NCBI GenBank assembly: GCA_964429745.1
Contig: CAYSDI010000071.1
Location: 1-18,326 of the forward strand
Direction: 5' to 3'
DNA length: 18,326 bases
Source: WGOA01 sp964429745
GTDB taxonomy: Bacteria; Bacteroidota; Bacteroidia; Chitinophagales; BACL12
The translations under genes were made by a program, and so were the position numbers. Below are positions 1 to 6,944 of this stretch, in pieces; position 1 is the first letter of the stretch, and every line of letters begins with the position of its first letter. The notes below the pieces were generated by a model. That model saw only the letters and a program-made list of their open reading frames with translations. It did not search any database and was not told the DNA's origin.

Positions 1-429
1 GGCGGAGAGCCCTTCGGCCTTGTGGCTACCTCGCCAAACGATGCTACTGACCGCGACTCCCCGGCGCTGTCTGGAGCTCCGCTACATAGCACACATAACC
101 GCGAAGTCCTCGTCTTTGGCTTGCCTGGCAACCCGGCTAGTACCTTGGTTTGCTTCTGGGAATACGCCCAAACGGCTTTGCGCGTGATGATGGGCTTTGA
201 AAGACCAGGTTTGTTGACTGAGCAACTCCCTTTGGCGCATGGCTTGCGAAAAACTGCACCGCGTGCCGCCTTTGAACGCGCCCTTGTGCAGGGGGGTGTG
301 GTCTATCCCATGGAGGGTCAGGACAGTTACCACTTGCGCTCCCTCGCCAACGCGAATGCGCTGCTCGTGCTACCCGAAGGGCCGGTGGAATACCAGGCTG
401 GGGAATGGGTGACGGTGCATCGGTTGTGA
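1..429 (+). CDS. moeA: Molybdopterin molybdenumtransferase MoeA, C-terminal part (5' end outside window)
   Basis: The reading frame is open from base 1 to a TGA at 427-429, so only the last 142 codons are present. The signature GLPGNPAST (from base 118) is the conserved end of the MoeA catalytic MoCF domain. What follows has the length and character of the small C-terminal beta-barrel domain IV, ending in a hydrophobic LLVLPEGPVEYQAGEWVTV strand pattern. MoeA inserts molybdate into adenylated molybdopterin, the last common step of Moco synthesis in the cytoplasm. Between the first residues seen and the GLPGNP motif there is an unusually long polar stretch (bases about 25-100, rich in S, T, N, D), where most homologues have a short turn; it could be a lineage-specific loop. 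moaD, moaE and moaC follow about 2.5 kb downstream, which supports the call. Confidence 0.93.
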   Translation, partial: GGEPFGLVATSPNDATDRDSPALSGAPLHSTHNREVLVFGLPGNPASTLVCFWEYAQTALRVMMGFERPGLLTEQLPLAHGLRKTAPRAAFERALVQGGVVYPMEGQDSYHLRSLANANALLVLPEGPVEYQAGEWVTVHRL

Positions 430-556
430 GTAGCTGTTAGTACCTTTTATAGGCAAATAGTTAGGTGGGAGTGCCACAGTTTTTGGAACGGTACGTTAAG
501 CTCAGCAACTTTATGGTGGCGATCGCAGCTGCCCTGGTTTCTGAAATATTATTCTA

Positions 557-590
557 TTGAATCAGTGACTTGTTCTCTTATCTATCTTTG
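557..590 (+). promoter_or_regulatory. Putative Bacteroidota-type promoter upstream of the lipoprotein locus
   Basis: TATCTTTG at 583-590 matches the Bacteroidota -7 consensus TAnnTTTG exactly. A TTG at 557-559 could be the -33 element, but the 23-base spacer is longer than usual. The start codon at 629 would leave a leader of about 30 bases containing AAAGGA. The rest of 430-628 holds nothing else I can identify. Confidence 0.4.
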
Positions 591-628
591 ATAATTCCCG
601 ATGTCTTCAGCCCTAAAGGAATATTGCC

Positions 629-1364
629 ATGCGAATACCTTCAACCACATTGCTATTCCTTTTCCTGTTCCTCTCGGCCCCACTTATCCCTTCCTGCGAG
701 AAGGATGAAACACCGCCGCCACCCGATCCGGTAGTAGAGCTGCCAGAGGTTACCACAGCGCCAGTATCCATGATTGCCCTGGATGCAGCCGTGTCTGGGG
801 GTGAGGTGCTGCAGGACGGTGGGGATCCGGTCGTCAGTCGCGGGGTGTGCTGGAGCACTTCCCCGGAGCCTACTACCGCCGATGCAAAAACGCTGGACGG
901 AACCGGTGTCGGCACTTTTGGGTCCAGCCTGAGCGAATTAACGGCGGGACAGTTGTACTATGTGCGCGCTTATGCCACGAAGAGTGCGGGAACTGCCTAC
1001 GGGCAGCAGGAGAGTTTCAGCACAGAGAGCGTGAGCCCGTTTTTGGATAACCTGGTGGACGGGTCGTCGGATGCCAAGATGAACATGGGGCTCCATAACG
1101 GGGCTCCCGCGTCCAATGCGTGTGCGGCAGAGGTTAAGATTTACCTGAGTGCCGGCAATAATCTGGTGGCCTCTTACCATACCGAGAACGGCTGGTCAGG
1201 TCCGATGACTCGCATCAGCGGCGCGGCTCTTCGAAGGGGCTTATAACACCGCGCGTTGGTTCCGAGGCAAAGTTGATGAGGCATGTATCTGGCGAAGAGC
1301 CTTAAACAAGGAAGAGGTGGAAGGGCTTTACAACGGGGGCGCGGGGTTGGCGTATCCGTTTTGA
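629..1364 (+). pseudogene. Frameshifted surface lipoprotein with FN3-like and LamG-like parts
   Basis: The first frame (629-1246) starts with a signal peptide ending in an IPSC lipobox (Cys23) and a charged, proline-rich tether. It then carries a module with the pattern SRGVCWSTSPEPTTAD...GTGVGTF...LTAGQLYYVRAYATKSAGTAYG, common in Bacteroidota surface proteins (fibronectin-III-like, FISUMP-associated). It ends abruptly at 1246. The other forward frame, open from 1209 to a TGA at 1362-1364, encodes FEGAYNTARWFRGKVDEACI and WRRALNKEEVEGLYNGG, the typical C-terminal strands of a LamG/concanavalin-type domain (FxGxIDEVRIWxRALSxxEI). The two halves join by a single frameshift between about 1206 and 1246. 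The N-terminal half of the LamG domain also looks too short, suggesting an internal deletion. Cell-surface location and carbohydrate or protein binding are inferred. An assembly or sequencing error is the alternative to a true pseudogene. Confidence 0.65.
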
Positions 1365-1608
1365 GGGGGGCGATGGGCAATTTAACAATTGGTCTTGATT
1401 AACGTGTGTGGTAGAAACCCTTGCAATATGCCCATTTAGCCTATTTTAACAGCGTCGACTTTTTTTCAAGGCGATCCCTTAGCCATGAAGATTTTTACTC
1501 GCACAGCAAAAGAGGGCCTTTACCTCGTGGCTTTGATTCTTTGCTCGGTTGTTATCGGCAACCCTATGACGACACAACGAACATGACAACAAAACATAAG
1601 ACACAATA
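1365..1608. other. Gene-poor stretch with a 33-codon ORF at 1485-1586
   Basis: No convincing gene lies here. An ATG at 1485 opens a 33-codon frame ending at a TGA at 1584-1586. Its peptide has a basic start and a hydrophobic core (GLYLVALILCSVVIG), like a signal or membrane segment. It could be a small membrane peptide, or the beginning of a former gene cut off by the AT-rich insertion. A GGTTG/CAACC inverted repeat (about 1549-1565) lies in it. G+C content falls through this stretch toward the next gene. Confidence 0.2.
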
Positions 1609-2781
1609 GTGGCATCATTATCTAAACCAAGAATAGAATCCATTGACCTATTAAAAGGTATAGTGATGGTTCTAATGGCACTTGACCACACAAGAGATTT
1701 CTTCCATTATTCGGCATTTATGTTTAGCCCGACAGACCTGACACAAACCACTTTGCCTATTTTCTTTACTCGGTTTATCACTCATTTTTGTGCACCTGCG
1801 TTTAGTTTCTTGGCAGGGCTTTCGGCTTTTATGGTTGGGAAAAGAAAATCGCCTTCTGAGTTATCAGGATTCTTGCTCAAACGTGGACTTTGGTTGGTTG
1901 TAATTGAGATAACTATCGTATCTTTTGGGTGGCACTTTGACCCGGAATTCAGACGTACATCATTAATTGTCATTTGGGTGCTTGGAGTAAGCATGATTGT
2001 GTTGGCTGGCCTGATTCATTTGCCAAAAAGAATCATCCTGCTTTTCAGCGTCGTTCTCATTTTTGGGCATAATTTACTGGATGGATTTGATATAAATAAC
2101 AATATATTTTGGTCGATTCTTCATCAACCTGGTCTTCTTTTTAGCGATGGAACCCATTCTATCGGTGTTGGATACCCCATGATTCCGTGGATAGCAGTCA
2201 TGTCTTTGGGTTATTGCTTTGGGTCATTGTATGACAGCACTTTTGACATCCTCAAAAGGAAGAGAATTTTGAACGGTTTGGGTATAGGAAGCTTTTTACT
2301 TTTCATTATTCTGATTGCAATCAATGCCTACGGCGACCCTGTAAAGTGGACCAACTACGGGTATACCTTAAAGACGGTCATGTCAATTTTCAATGTGAGT
2401 AAGTACCCTCCTTCATTGATGTTTTTGTTGGTGACATTGGGTGGAGCGTTTCTATTTCTTGCCAACGCAGAAAGGCTAAAAGGAAAAATTATTGACTTCT
2501 TTTGTGTTTTTGGTCGAGTTCCATTTTTCTACTATATCATTCATCTTTATCTAATTCATTTATTGGCATTATTAGCCGCTGAATTAACAGGCTTTGGCTG
2601 GCAGTCCATGATTTTGCCTAATTTCATATCAAGAGTAGAGGCGCTAAAAGGGTATGGTTTTAATTTAATGACAGTTTATCTGATTTGGATTTTGGTAATT
2701 GCATTACTTTACCCAGTATGTAAAAAGTTTGACACCTATAAACAAAATCGTAAAGACAATTGGTGGTTGAGTTATTTGTAA
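1609..2781 (+). CDS. Multi-pass membrane acyltransferase-like protein (DUF1624 / HGSNAT-related)
   Basis: The 390-residue protein begins RIESIDLLKGIVMVLMALDH, the N-terminal signature of the DUF1624 / heparan-alpha-glucosaminide N-acetyltransferase-like family, and contains about ten hydrophobic segments (for example residues near 55-75, 88-106, 118-136, 143-160). The conserved aspartate and histidine of DHTRDFF sit at the end of the first membrane helix. Family members are thought to move acyl groups across the membrane onto sugars or related acceptors; the substrate here is unknown. I use the GTG at 1609 because a stop at 1597-1599 closes the frame upstream and the next ATG would remove the conserved RIESIDLLKG. 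No clear ribosome site precedes it. The gene is much more AT-rich than its neighbours (20, 25 and 17 G+C in three sampled 60-base lines), which suggests recent acquisition between moeA and moaD. Confidence 0.8.
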   Translation: MASLSKPRIESIDLLKGIVMVLMALDHTRDFFHYSAFMFSPTDLTQTTLPIFFTRFITHFCAPAFSFLAGLSAFMVGKRKSPSELSGFLLKRGLWLVVIEITIVSFGWHFDPEFRRTSLIVIWVLGVSMIVLAGLIHLPKRIILLFSVVLIFGHNLLDGFDINNNIFWSILHQPGLLFSDGTHSIGVGYPMIPWIAVMSLGYCFGSLYDSTFDILKRKRILNGLGIGSFLLFIILIAINAYGDPVKWTNYGYTLKTVMSIFNVSKYPPSLMFLLVTLGGAFLFLANAERLKGKIIDFFCVFGRVPFFYYIIHLYLIHLLALLAAELTGFGWQSMILPNFISRVEALKGYGFNLMTVYLIWILVIALLYPVCKKFDTYKQNRKDNWWLSYL

Positions 2782-2835
2782 AAACAAACAAAACCTAATT
2801 GACAGACAGAGGGACCACCGATAACAGCAAAGCAC

Positions 2836-2843
2836 TATTTTTG
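2836..2843 (+). promoter_or_regulatory. Putative -7 element of the moaD-moaE-moaC operon
   Basis: TATTTTTG matches TAnnTTTG exactly, about 56 bases before the moaD start. I see no good TTG at the expected -33 position. It would give moaDEC its own promoter independent of the acquired gene upstream. Confidence 0.4.
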
Positions 2844-2849
2844 TTAACA

Positions 2850-2898
2850 CCCCTTATCAACAACCCCTGAGTCACCACCCCAACGCCCTTCCACCCCC
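2850..2898. repeat. Phased C-tracts in the moaD leader (G-tracts on the minus strand)
   Basis: Five C-tracts lie at 2850-2853, 2864-2867, 2878-2881, 2886-2888 and 2894-2898. The first three start exactly 14 bases apart, the last three 8 apart. G is almost absent from the plus strand here. The minus (template) strand carries five G-tracts with loops of 10, 10, 4 and 5 bases, compatible with a G-quadruplex. It sits between the putative -7 box and the moaD ATG, where a Shine-Dalgarno would be expected but is not seen. Confidence 0.55.
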
Positions 2899-2899
2899 T

Positions 2900-3145
2900 A
2901 TGCCCATCACTGTCCTTTTTTTCGGAGTCTTGACGGAGCTCACCAACATGGAGCGGGTGGAACTGGCCGCTGATGCCGGCGCGCTCAGCGATCTGGCCAA
3001 GTTGCGTATGCATCTGGAGGGCTTATACCCTGGCTTGATCGGCAAACCATACCGCGTGGCCATTAACCAGGAGTTTTCGGGCGAAGGGCACGACTTACAC
3101 GATGGCGACGAAATCGCTTTTCTTCCACCCTATGCCGGGGGCTAA
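2900..3145 (+). CDS. moaD: Molybdopterin synthase sulfur carrier subunit MoaD
   Basis: The 81-residue protein has the beta-grasp ubiquitin-like layout: strand ITVLFFGVLTELTN, helix region around residues 28-43 (LSDLAKLRMHLEGLYPGL), strand RVAINQEFSG, and the ending GDEIAFLPPYAGG. The C-terminal Gly-Gly is the residue pair that is adenylated and thiocarboxylated by a MoeB-type enzyme and then delivers sulfur in the MoaE active site. The length matches the family (about 80). The start ATG at 2900 gives the expected short N-terminal strand. moaE begins 8 bases after the stop, so the two subunits are co-transcribed. No moeB is visible in this window. Confidence 0.93.
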   Translation: MPITVLFFGVLTELTNMERVELAADAGALSDLAKLRMHLEGLYPGLIGKPYRVAINQEFSGEGHDLHDGDEIAFLPPYAGG

Positions 3146-3153
3146 TTCAGCAT

Positions 3154-3672
3154 ATGAACCGCAGCCATTTCATAGAAGGTCCGCTGTTGCCTTGCTGGAT
3201 TCAGGAGCAGATGAGCCTTTGCGGTAGAGAACAGCCGGATGAACAGATGTTCAGTCAAGTGGCAGCCGCTGCCACCGGCGCCCTGGCCAGTTTCCAGGGC
3301 ATCATCCGCGCCGACGCCTGGCAAGGCCAAACCGTGCAAGCCATTGAATACAGCGCGTACCTTCCGCTTGCGGAGCGTTTGTTTGCGCAAATGGAACAGC
3401 GCATCACCAGGCAATACTGGCTGGCTGACCTTCGCATCTGGCATTCGCTGGGACAGGTCCGTGCAGGCGAATGTTCTATGCTGGTGTTGGCAGCCTCCGG
3501 CCATCGCGCAGAGGCCTTTGATGGGCTCCGGGCTGCGGTGGAAGCAGTCAAAGCAGAGGCGCCCGTTTGGAAACGGGAGCTGTTTGCTTCGGGTCAGTCC
3601 CGATGGGTGGAAGGCCCGGTGTCGCCGCAATTTGAACCGGAGCCCTTTCGAACTAAGGAGAACAATAAATAA
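3154..3672 (+). CDS. moaE: Molybdopterin synthase catalytic subunit MoaE
   Basis: The 172-residue protein shows the MoaE pattern in order: GALASFQGIIR (Arg52, pterin/phosphate binding), the AIEYSAY strand, a GHRAEAF motif (His117-Arg118) and KAEAPVWKRE with Lys133 and Lys140, spaced like the catalytic lysines of E. coli MoaE (119 and 126). It converts cyclic pyranopterin monophosphate to molybdopterin using sulfur from MoaD. The usual HR-G motif after the second helix reads HSLGQV here, a change outside the known catalytic set. A C-terminal tail of about 20 polar residues makes it slightly longer than the usual 140-155. It is the middle gene of moaD-moaE-moaC, with 8-base gaps on both sides. 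Confidence 0.94.
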   Translation: MNRSHFIEGPLLPCWIQEQMSLCGREQPDEQMFSQVAAAATGALASFQGIIRADAWQGQTVQAIEYSAYLPLAERLFAQMEQRITRQYWLADLRIWHSLGQVRAGECSMLVLAASGHRAEAFDGLRAAVEAVKAEAPVWKRELFASGQSRWVEGPVSPQFEPEPFRTKENNK

Positions 3673-3680
3673 TTAAACTT

Positions 3681-4112
3681 GTGGTTGATATTACCGGCAA
3701 ACACCCGACCCTGCGCTACGCGAAAGCCACGGCAACCGTTCAACTGAGCAATCCGGAGGTCTTGGCGGCTATTCGGGAACGCCGCGTTCCTAAGGGCGAT
3801 ATTTTCGAAATGGCACGCGCTGCTGCGCTGTTCGGTATCAAAAAGACGCCTGAGTTGATCCCGGATTGCCACCCGCTGCCCATTGAGTTTGCAGCGGTCA
3901 GCTACGGCCAGCACGAGATGGAAATCCACATATTTGTGGAGGTAAAAACAGTGTACAAGACCGGCGTAGAAGTAGAGGCTATGCACGGCGCGTCGATTGC
4001 GGCACTGACCATGTACGACATGCTCAAACCGCTGGACAAGGGCATTTGTATCCGCGAGATCCGCCTGCTCGAGAAGCGGGGCGGCAAGTCCGATATTGGG
4101 CAGGGGAGTTAG
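3681..4112 (+). CDS. moaC: Cyclic pyranopterin monophosphate synthase MoaC
   Basis: MoaC converts the 3',8-cyclo-GTP product of MoaA into cyclic pyranopterin monophosphate. All expected motifs are present in the 143 residues: VDITGKHPTLR near the start, KGD (Lys38), LIPDCHPL (His64), KTGVEVEA (Glu97, Glu99), TMYDMLK (Asp113, Lys116) and LLEKRGGKS at the end. The family is usually about 155-165 residues; this copy is short only at the N-terminus. The GTG at 3681 is the best start. An upstream in-frame stop at 3666-3668 leaves only ATA, ATT, AAA and CTT before it, so a non-standard ATT start at 3672 is the sole extension possible. It is the last gene of the moaDEC operon and overlaps the foot of an inverted repeat. 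Confidence 0.94.
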   Translation: MVDITGKHPTLRYAKATATVQLSNPEVLAAIRERRVPKGDIFEMARAAALFGIKKTPELIPDCHPLPIEFAAVSYGQHEMEIHIFVEVKTVYKTGVEVEAMHGASIAALTMYDMLKPLDKGICIREIRLLEKRGGKSDIGQGS

Positions 4113-4146
4113 GGGGAGGGCTTGGAACAAAGCGGTCTGTCCCCCT
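4111..4146. repeat. 7-bp inverted repeat at the end of moaC
   Basis: AGGGGGA at 4111-4117 pairs perfectly with TCCCCCT at 4140-4146 around a 22-base loop. It overlaps the moaC stop codon. No T-run follows, so it is not a standard intrinsic terminator; it might slow 3' decay of the operon mRNA. Confidence 0.35.
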
Positions 4147-4162
4147 TGCGGCCGCGCATTGA

Positions 4163-4190
4163 TTCCGGGTAACCGTTAGATTTACCGGAA
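4163..4190. repeat. Bulged inverted repeat between moaC and the amine oxidase gene
   Basis: TTCCGG(G)TAA at 4163-4172 pairs with TTACCGGAA ending at 4190, nine pairs with one bulged G and a loop of about nine bases. No U-tract follows. It lies just upstream of the -33 element of the next gene, so either a 3' mRNA structure or an operator is possible. Confidence 0.35.
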
Positions 4191-4198
4191 TGAGCCCG

Positions 4199-4229
4199 TT
4201 GGAGCTGATCTTTCCATTGACTATTTTTA
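4199..4229 (+). promoter_or_regulatory. Putative promoter of the amine oxidase gene
   Basis: TTG at 4199-4201 and TATTTTTA at 4222-4229 (seven of eight to TAnnTTTG) are separated by 20 bases, the normal Bacteroidota spacing. The start codon at 4258 would be roughly 20 bases from the transcription start. Confidence 0.5.
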
Positions 4230-4257
4230 AGCAGTTTTCACAAAACGCACAGGCACT

Positions 4258-5592
4258 ATGGATCGAAGAAAATTCCTCAAGAATTCCGCATTTTTTTCTG
4301 CTGGGGGGCTGTTATTGAATCATAATGTGTTTTCAGGTTGCAAAGACGGCGGACTTCCTGGCAACTTGAGCTACGGAGGAAAAGTTATGGTGATTGGCGC
4401 GGGCGCCGCAGGACTTTATGCTGGGTCGCTTTTAAAGTCTCGTGGTATTGATTTCACTATTTTAGAAGCTTCAGGTCGTTACGGCGGCCGACTCGGTAAG
4501 AATTCGGGATTTGCAAACTATCCCATTGATACCGGGGCGCAATGGCTGCACGGCAAGCGAAACGTGGCCGGAGAGTTGATCAAGCAGGCGGGAGTTGTTA
4601 TTACTGAAGACAATAGCGAGCCCGTCTATTGGTTCAACGAAGCTGTTGTTGAAGAGCTGCCCCGCAACTTATCTATCTTTGAAGGCGGCGGCTTACCGGA
4701 TCTTTCTTATTGGGATTATGCGGTCAGTCGCGGCTTTGGCTCTGAATACCGCTACCTGGTTGAAGCCCTTGCGGGTGACTATGGAGCGGCTGCTTCTGAA
4801 TTGTCCGTGTACTATAGCAACCTGGAAGAGGTCAATTGGAGTTCTGGAAACAGTGATTATAAATTTGAGCAAACATATTTCGATTTCTTTGAATCTCAGT
4901 TTGCTTTGCAGGTGCAGGGGCAACTGAAACTGAACACCGTTGTGACCAGCATTGACTATTCCACCGATCAAATAATTCTTACAGATGCCACTGGTGGTGT
5001 TTACTATGCAGACAAGGTGATTTTGACGGTGCCCATCACCGTATTAAAAGATGCAGATATTGAATTCGTCCCACCATTGCCAGCCGAGAAGACCGCAGCA
5101 TTTTCCAAAATTGGCATGGGGCCAGGCATGAAGGTCTTTTTGCGCTTTAGTGAGCCATTTTACGACCAGTACCTCCTTGGAGGAGCTGTTTGTGCAGCTT
5201 ACCTCGATGATAGCATTGGAAAGTCGATACCTGATAACGTATTACTAGCTTTTATTATGGGTGAACAGGCCGCCTTTCTCGATACCTTGGAGAGCGATGA
5301 GGCCATTGTCGAGGCCTTGCTTCATGAATTGGATACCATCTATGCCGGCAAGGCCAATGCAACGTTCATCAATGCCCGGGTGGAGAACTGGACCAGAAAT
5401 CCTTTTATTCGGGGTGCTTATTCCTTCAGCACCGTGGGCATGGGCAATTCCCGAAGCATGGCGGCAGAGGCCGTTGCTAATAAATTGTTCTTTGCGGGTG
5501 AGGCCATGAACCTCAATGGCCATCACCAAACCGTCCAGGGCGCTATGGAAACCGCAGAGCGCGAGATTATAAACCTTATTCAAAATGCCTGA
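4258..5592 (+). CDS. Exported FAD-dependent amine oxidase family protein
   Basis: The 444-residue protein carries a Rossmann dinucleotide motif VIGAGAAG (Gly47, Gly49, Gly52), an acidic ribose-binding residue in LEASGRYGGRL (Glu70), and the closing FAD motif LFFAGEAMNLNGHHQTVQGA near residues 410-430. This is the flavin-containing amine oxidase superfamily (monoamine or polyamine oxidase-like), which oxidises an amine with O2 to give aldehyde, ammonia or amine and H2O2. The N-terminus DRRKFLK followed by a hydrophobic stretch is a twin-arginine signal, consistent with export of a folded flavoprotein. VFSGC (Cys28) at the end of that stretch resembles a lipobox, so it may be a Tat-exported lipoprotein. 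The substrate cannot be read from the sequence. It has its own promoter and is not obviously part of Moco synthesis. Confidence 0.85.
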   Translation: MDRRKFLKNSAFFSAGGLLLNHNVFSGCKDGGLPGNLSYGGKVMVIGAGAAGLYAGSLLKSRGIDFTILEASGRYGGRLGKNSGFANYPIDTGAQWLHGKRNVAGELIKQAGVVITEDNSEPVYWFNEAVVEELPRNLSIFEGGGLPDLSYWDYAVSRGFGSEYRYLVEALAGDYGAAASELSVYYSNLEEVNWSSGNSDYKFEQTYFDFFESQFALQVQGQLKLNTVVTSIDYSTDQIILTDATGGVYYADKVILTVPITVLKDADIEFVPPLPAEKTAAFSKIGMGPGMKVFLRFSEPFYDQYLLGGAVCAAYLDDSIGKSIPDNVLLAFIMGEQAAFLDTLESDEAIVEALLHELDTIYAGKANATFINARVENWTRNPFIRGAYSFSTVGMGNSRSMAAEAVANKLFFAGEAMNLNGHHQTVQGAMETAEREIINLIQNA

Positions 5593-5600
5593 ATCCTTTT

Positions 5601-5864
5601 TTGTTTTTTCTTACAAATAAGTCGTTTATGCTACGTTGGCCGTGGAGGGGATCCTCGCAAGTCAATCGCAAGGAGGAATTCGCCCTAATTGATCTGGACG
5701 AGCAGTTGCAGTTTCATTGCTTCATCACTGAAAACTTGGATGCGCAATTGGCTGCCTACCACCCCAACCGGTATCGGGTCATCATTGGTCATTCTTTTTC
5801 GGCTTCTTTCGCACTGGCTTCGGCGCAGCGGAGTCCGGATTTTTACTCCGCCGTGTTAAGATGA
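5601..5864 (+). pseudogene. Fragment of an alpha/beta-hydrolase esterase (Fes/IroE-like)
   Basis: The 87-codon frame contains FITENLDAQL followed by YRVIIGHSFSASFALASAQRS and PDFYSAVL. This is the nucleophile-elbow region of putative esterases (GHSxxG type; here GHSFSA), which normally sits in the middle of a 250-300 residue protein. The N-terminal strands and the Asp and His of the triad are missing, and the frame stops right after the elbow. The first 20-odd residues do not look like the family. I read it as a remnant left by deletion. An intact small hydrolase is unlikely because no complete catalytic triad is possible. Confidence 0.6.
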
Positions 5865-6079
5865 ACTCCTGCATTTTCGTTCCAAATTATTGCAAAAATT
5901 GGGACCAAATTGATCATAACTAAAGTGGACCTGGCAATTTGCATCACGGAAATCCGTGGCGGCAGCAGGGAGATAACGGAGATTTTTTCGACTTTAAGGA
6001 GGAAGATGTTTTGCCTAAAGTTGAGTCATCTTGGCGGCTGACAAATGAAGTATTGGAAGAAATTTCGTTGGAGGAGTAG
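5865..6079 (+). other. Relic DNA with a start-less coding-like tail (5924-6079)
   Basis: After the esterase fragment, one forward frame is open from 5924 to a TAG at 6077-6079. It has no ATG near its beginning, but the residues look coding (GDFFDFKEEDVLPKVES then WRLTNEVLEEISLEE). It resembles the C-terminal end of a protein whose front has been lost; I do not recognise the family. A small perfect hairpin, CACGG-AAAT-CCGTG, lies at 5945-5958. From 6080 to the MOSC stop at 6122 I see nothing. Confidence 0.35.
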
Positions 6080-6121
6080 CGGTCAACCTTGTTTTGTTTA
6101 CTAGTCCGTCCTTATTCATGC

Positions 6122-6943
6122 TCAGCGCACCACCCGCACTTCATCCCCAACCCGCAAAACCCCTTGGCCGCGCACCAGAGCGTTCATACCAAAGAGCACT
6201 CCCTTTTCACCGCGCCGGTAACTCGCCAACGTTCGCAAAGGTTCCTGGTTAAAATGCACGGTCGCGGTGTCAAGGGTGGTCACCACACAGCGGGTGCAGG
6301 GTTTCACCAGCTCAAAGGTCAGCTCCCCGCATTGCAGGCTGCCCACGTGATCTTCGGCTCCCGGCGGCAGGCCGCTCAAGACAATGTTCGGGCGAAAACG
6401 CTCCATCGGCACCGGCGACCCCCCGGCCAACACCAAGCGCTGGTTCAGGTCGTCGAGCGTTTCCTGCCCCGCGATCAGGTAGGGATAGCCATCGGCAAAG
6501 CTGACCTCGTCGCCAGGTTGCCCGTAGCTCGGATCTACGGGGCGCTGGCTGTCGGGACCCATCCAAACCAAATGACAAGGAGTCTGAAGCACCTGGCTGA
6601 ACCAGGCATCGGCCTGATCGCTGACGCGATAGGCGGTCAGTGTATCGTCCCAGACGCTTACCTGGAGCTTTTCATCGTTGTCGGTCTCTGGGGCAATATG
6701 CAACCTGGGAATGCTTTCGTGCAAGTAGCCAACAGAGAACCCGCGGTGGTTCAGGCTTGGTTGAATGCGGCACATTTGTGGCGTCGTGCGCTGCGACATA
6801 AAACGCCCTTGGTCATCAACCAGCATCCAGCGGCGGTCCAGGACAAAGCCCTGTGCCGCTGCCTGCGCCTGTTCTACCTCAATGCCCCGGCAGGACTTGA
6901 TGGGGTAGAGGAACAGGCCGATGATGCGAATGGGGTTGATCAT
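6122..6943 (-). CDS. MOSC domain-containing protein (YcbX/mARC-like)
   Basis: The 273-residue protein has the two-part layout of the YcbX/mARC group. The N-terminal beta-barrel domain begins IIGLFLYPIKSCRGIEVEQA and continues LDRRWMLVDDQGRFMSQR. A MOSC domain follows, with ERFRPNIVLSGL, the Moco-binding cysteine motif KPCTRCVVTTLD (Cys216, Cys219) and a closing GVLRVGDEV strand. Relatives bind the sulfurated molybdenum cofactor and reduce N-hydroxylated compounds, or form the C-terminal domain of Moco sulfurases. Reductase activity would need an electron donor; no ferredoxin domain is fused here. Its place amid moeA, moaDEC and moaA fits a Moco user. It diverges from the SDR gene with a 72-base shared upstream region. 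Confidence 0.88.
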   Translation of the reverse strand: MINPIRIIGLFLYPIKSCRGIEVEQAQAAAQGFVLDRRWMLVDDQGRFMSQRTTPQMCRIQPSLNHRGFSVGYLHESIPRLHIAPETDNDEKLQVSVWDDTLTAYRVSDQADAWFSQVLQTPCHLVWMGPDSQRPVDPSYGQPGDEVSFADGYPYLIAGQETLDDLNQRLVLAGGSPVPMERFRPNIVLSGLPPGAEDHVGSLQCGELTFELVKPCTRCVVTTLDTATVHFNQEPLRTLASYRRGEKGVLFGMNALVRGQGVLRVGDEVRVVR

Positions 6944-6944
6944 A

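Noticed and set aside
1421..1609. A 62-codon forward frame before the acyltransferase
   Set aside because: It has no family motif and no clear translation signal, and its last base overlaps the acyltransferase GTG. The alternative 33-codon frame at 1485 is at least signal-like, but also weak.
4111..4190. Intrinsic terminator after moaC
   Set aside because: Two inverted repeats exist but neither is followed by a T-run, so I list them only as repeats.
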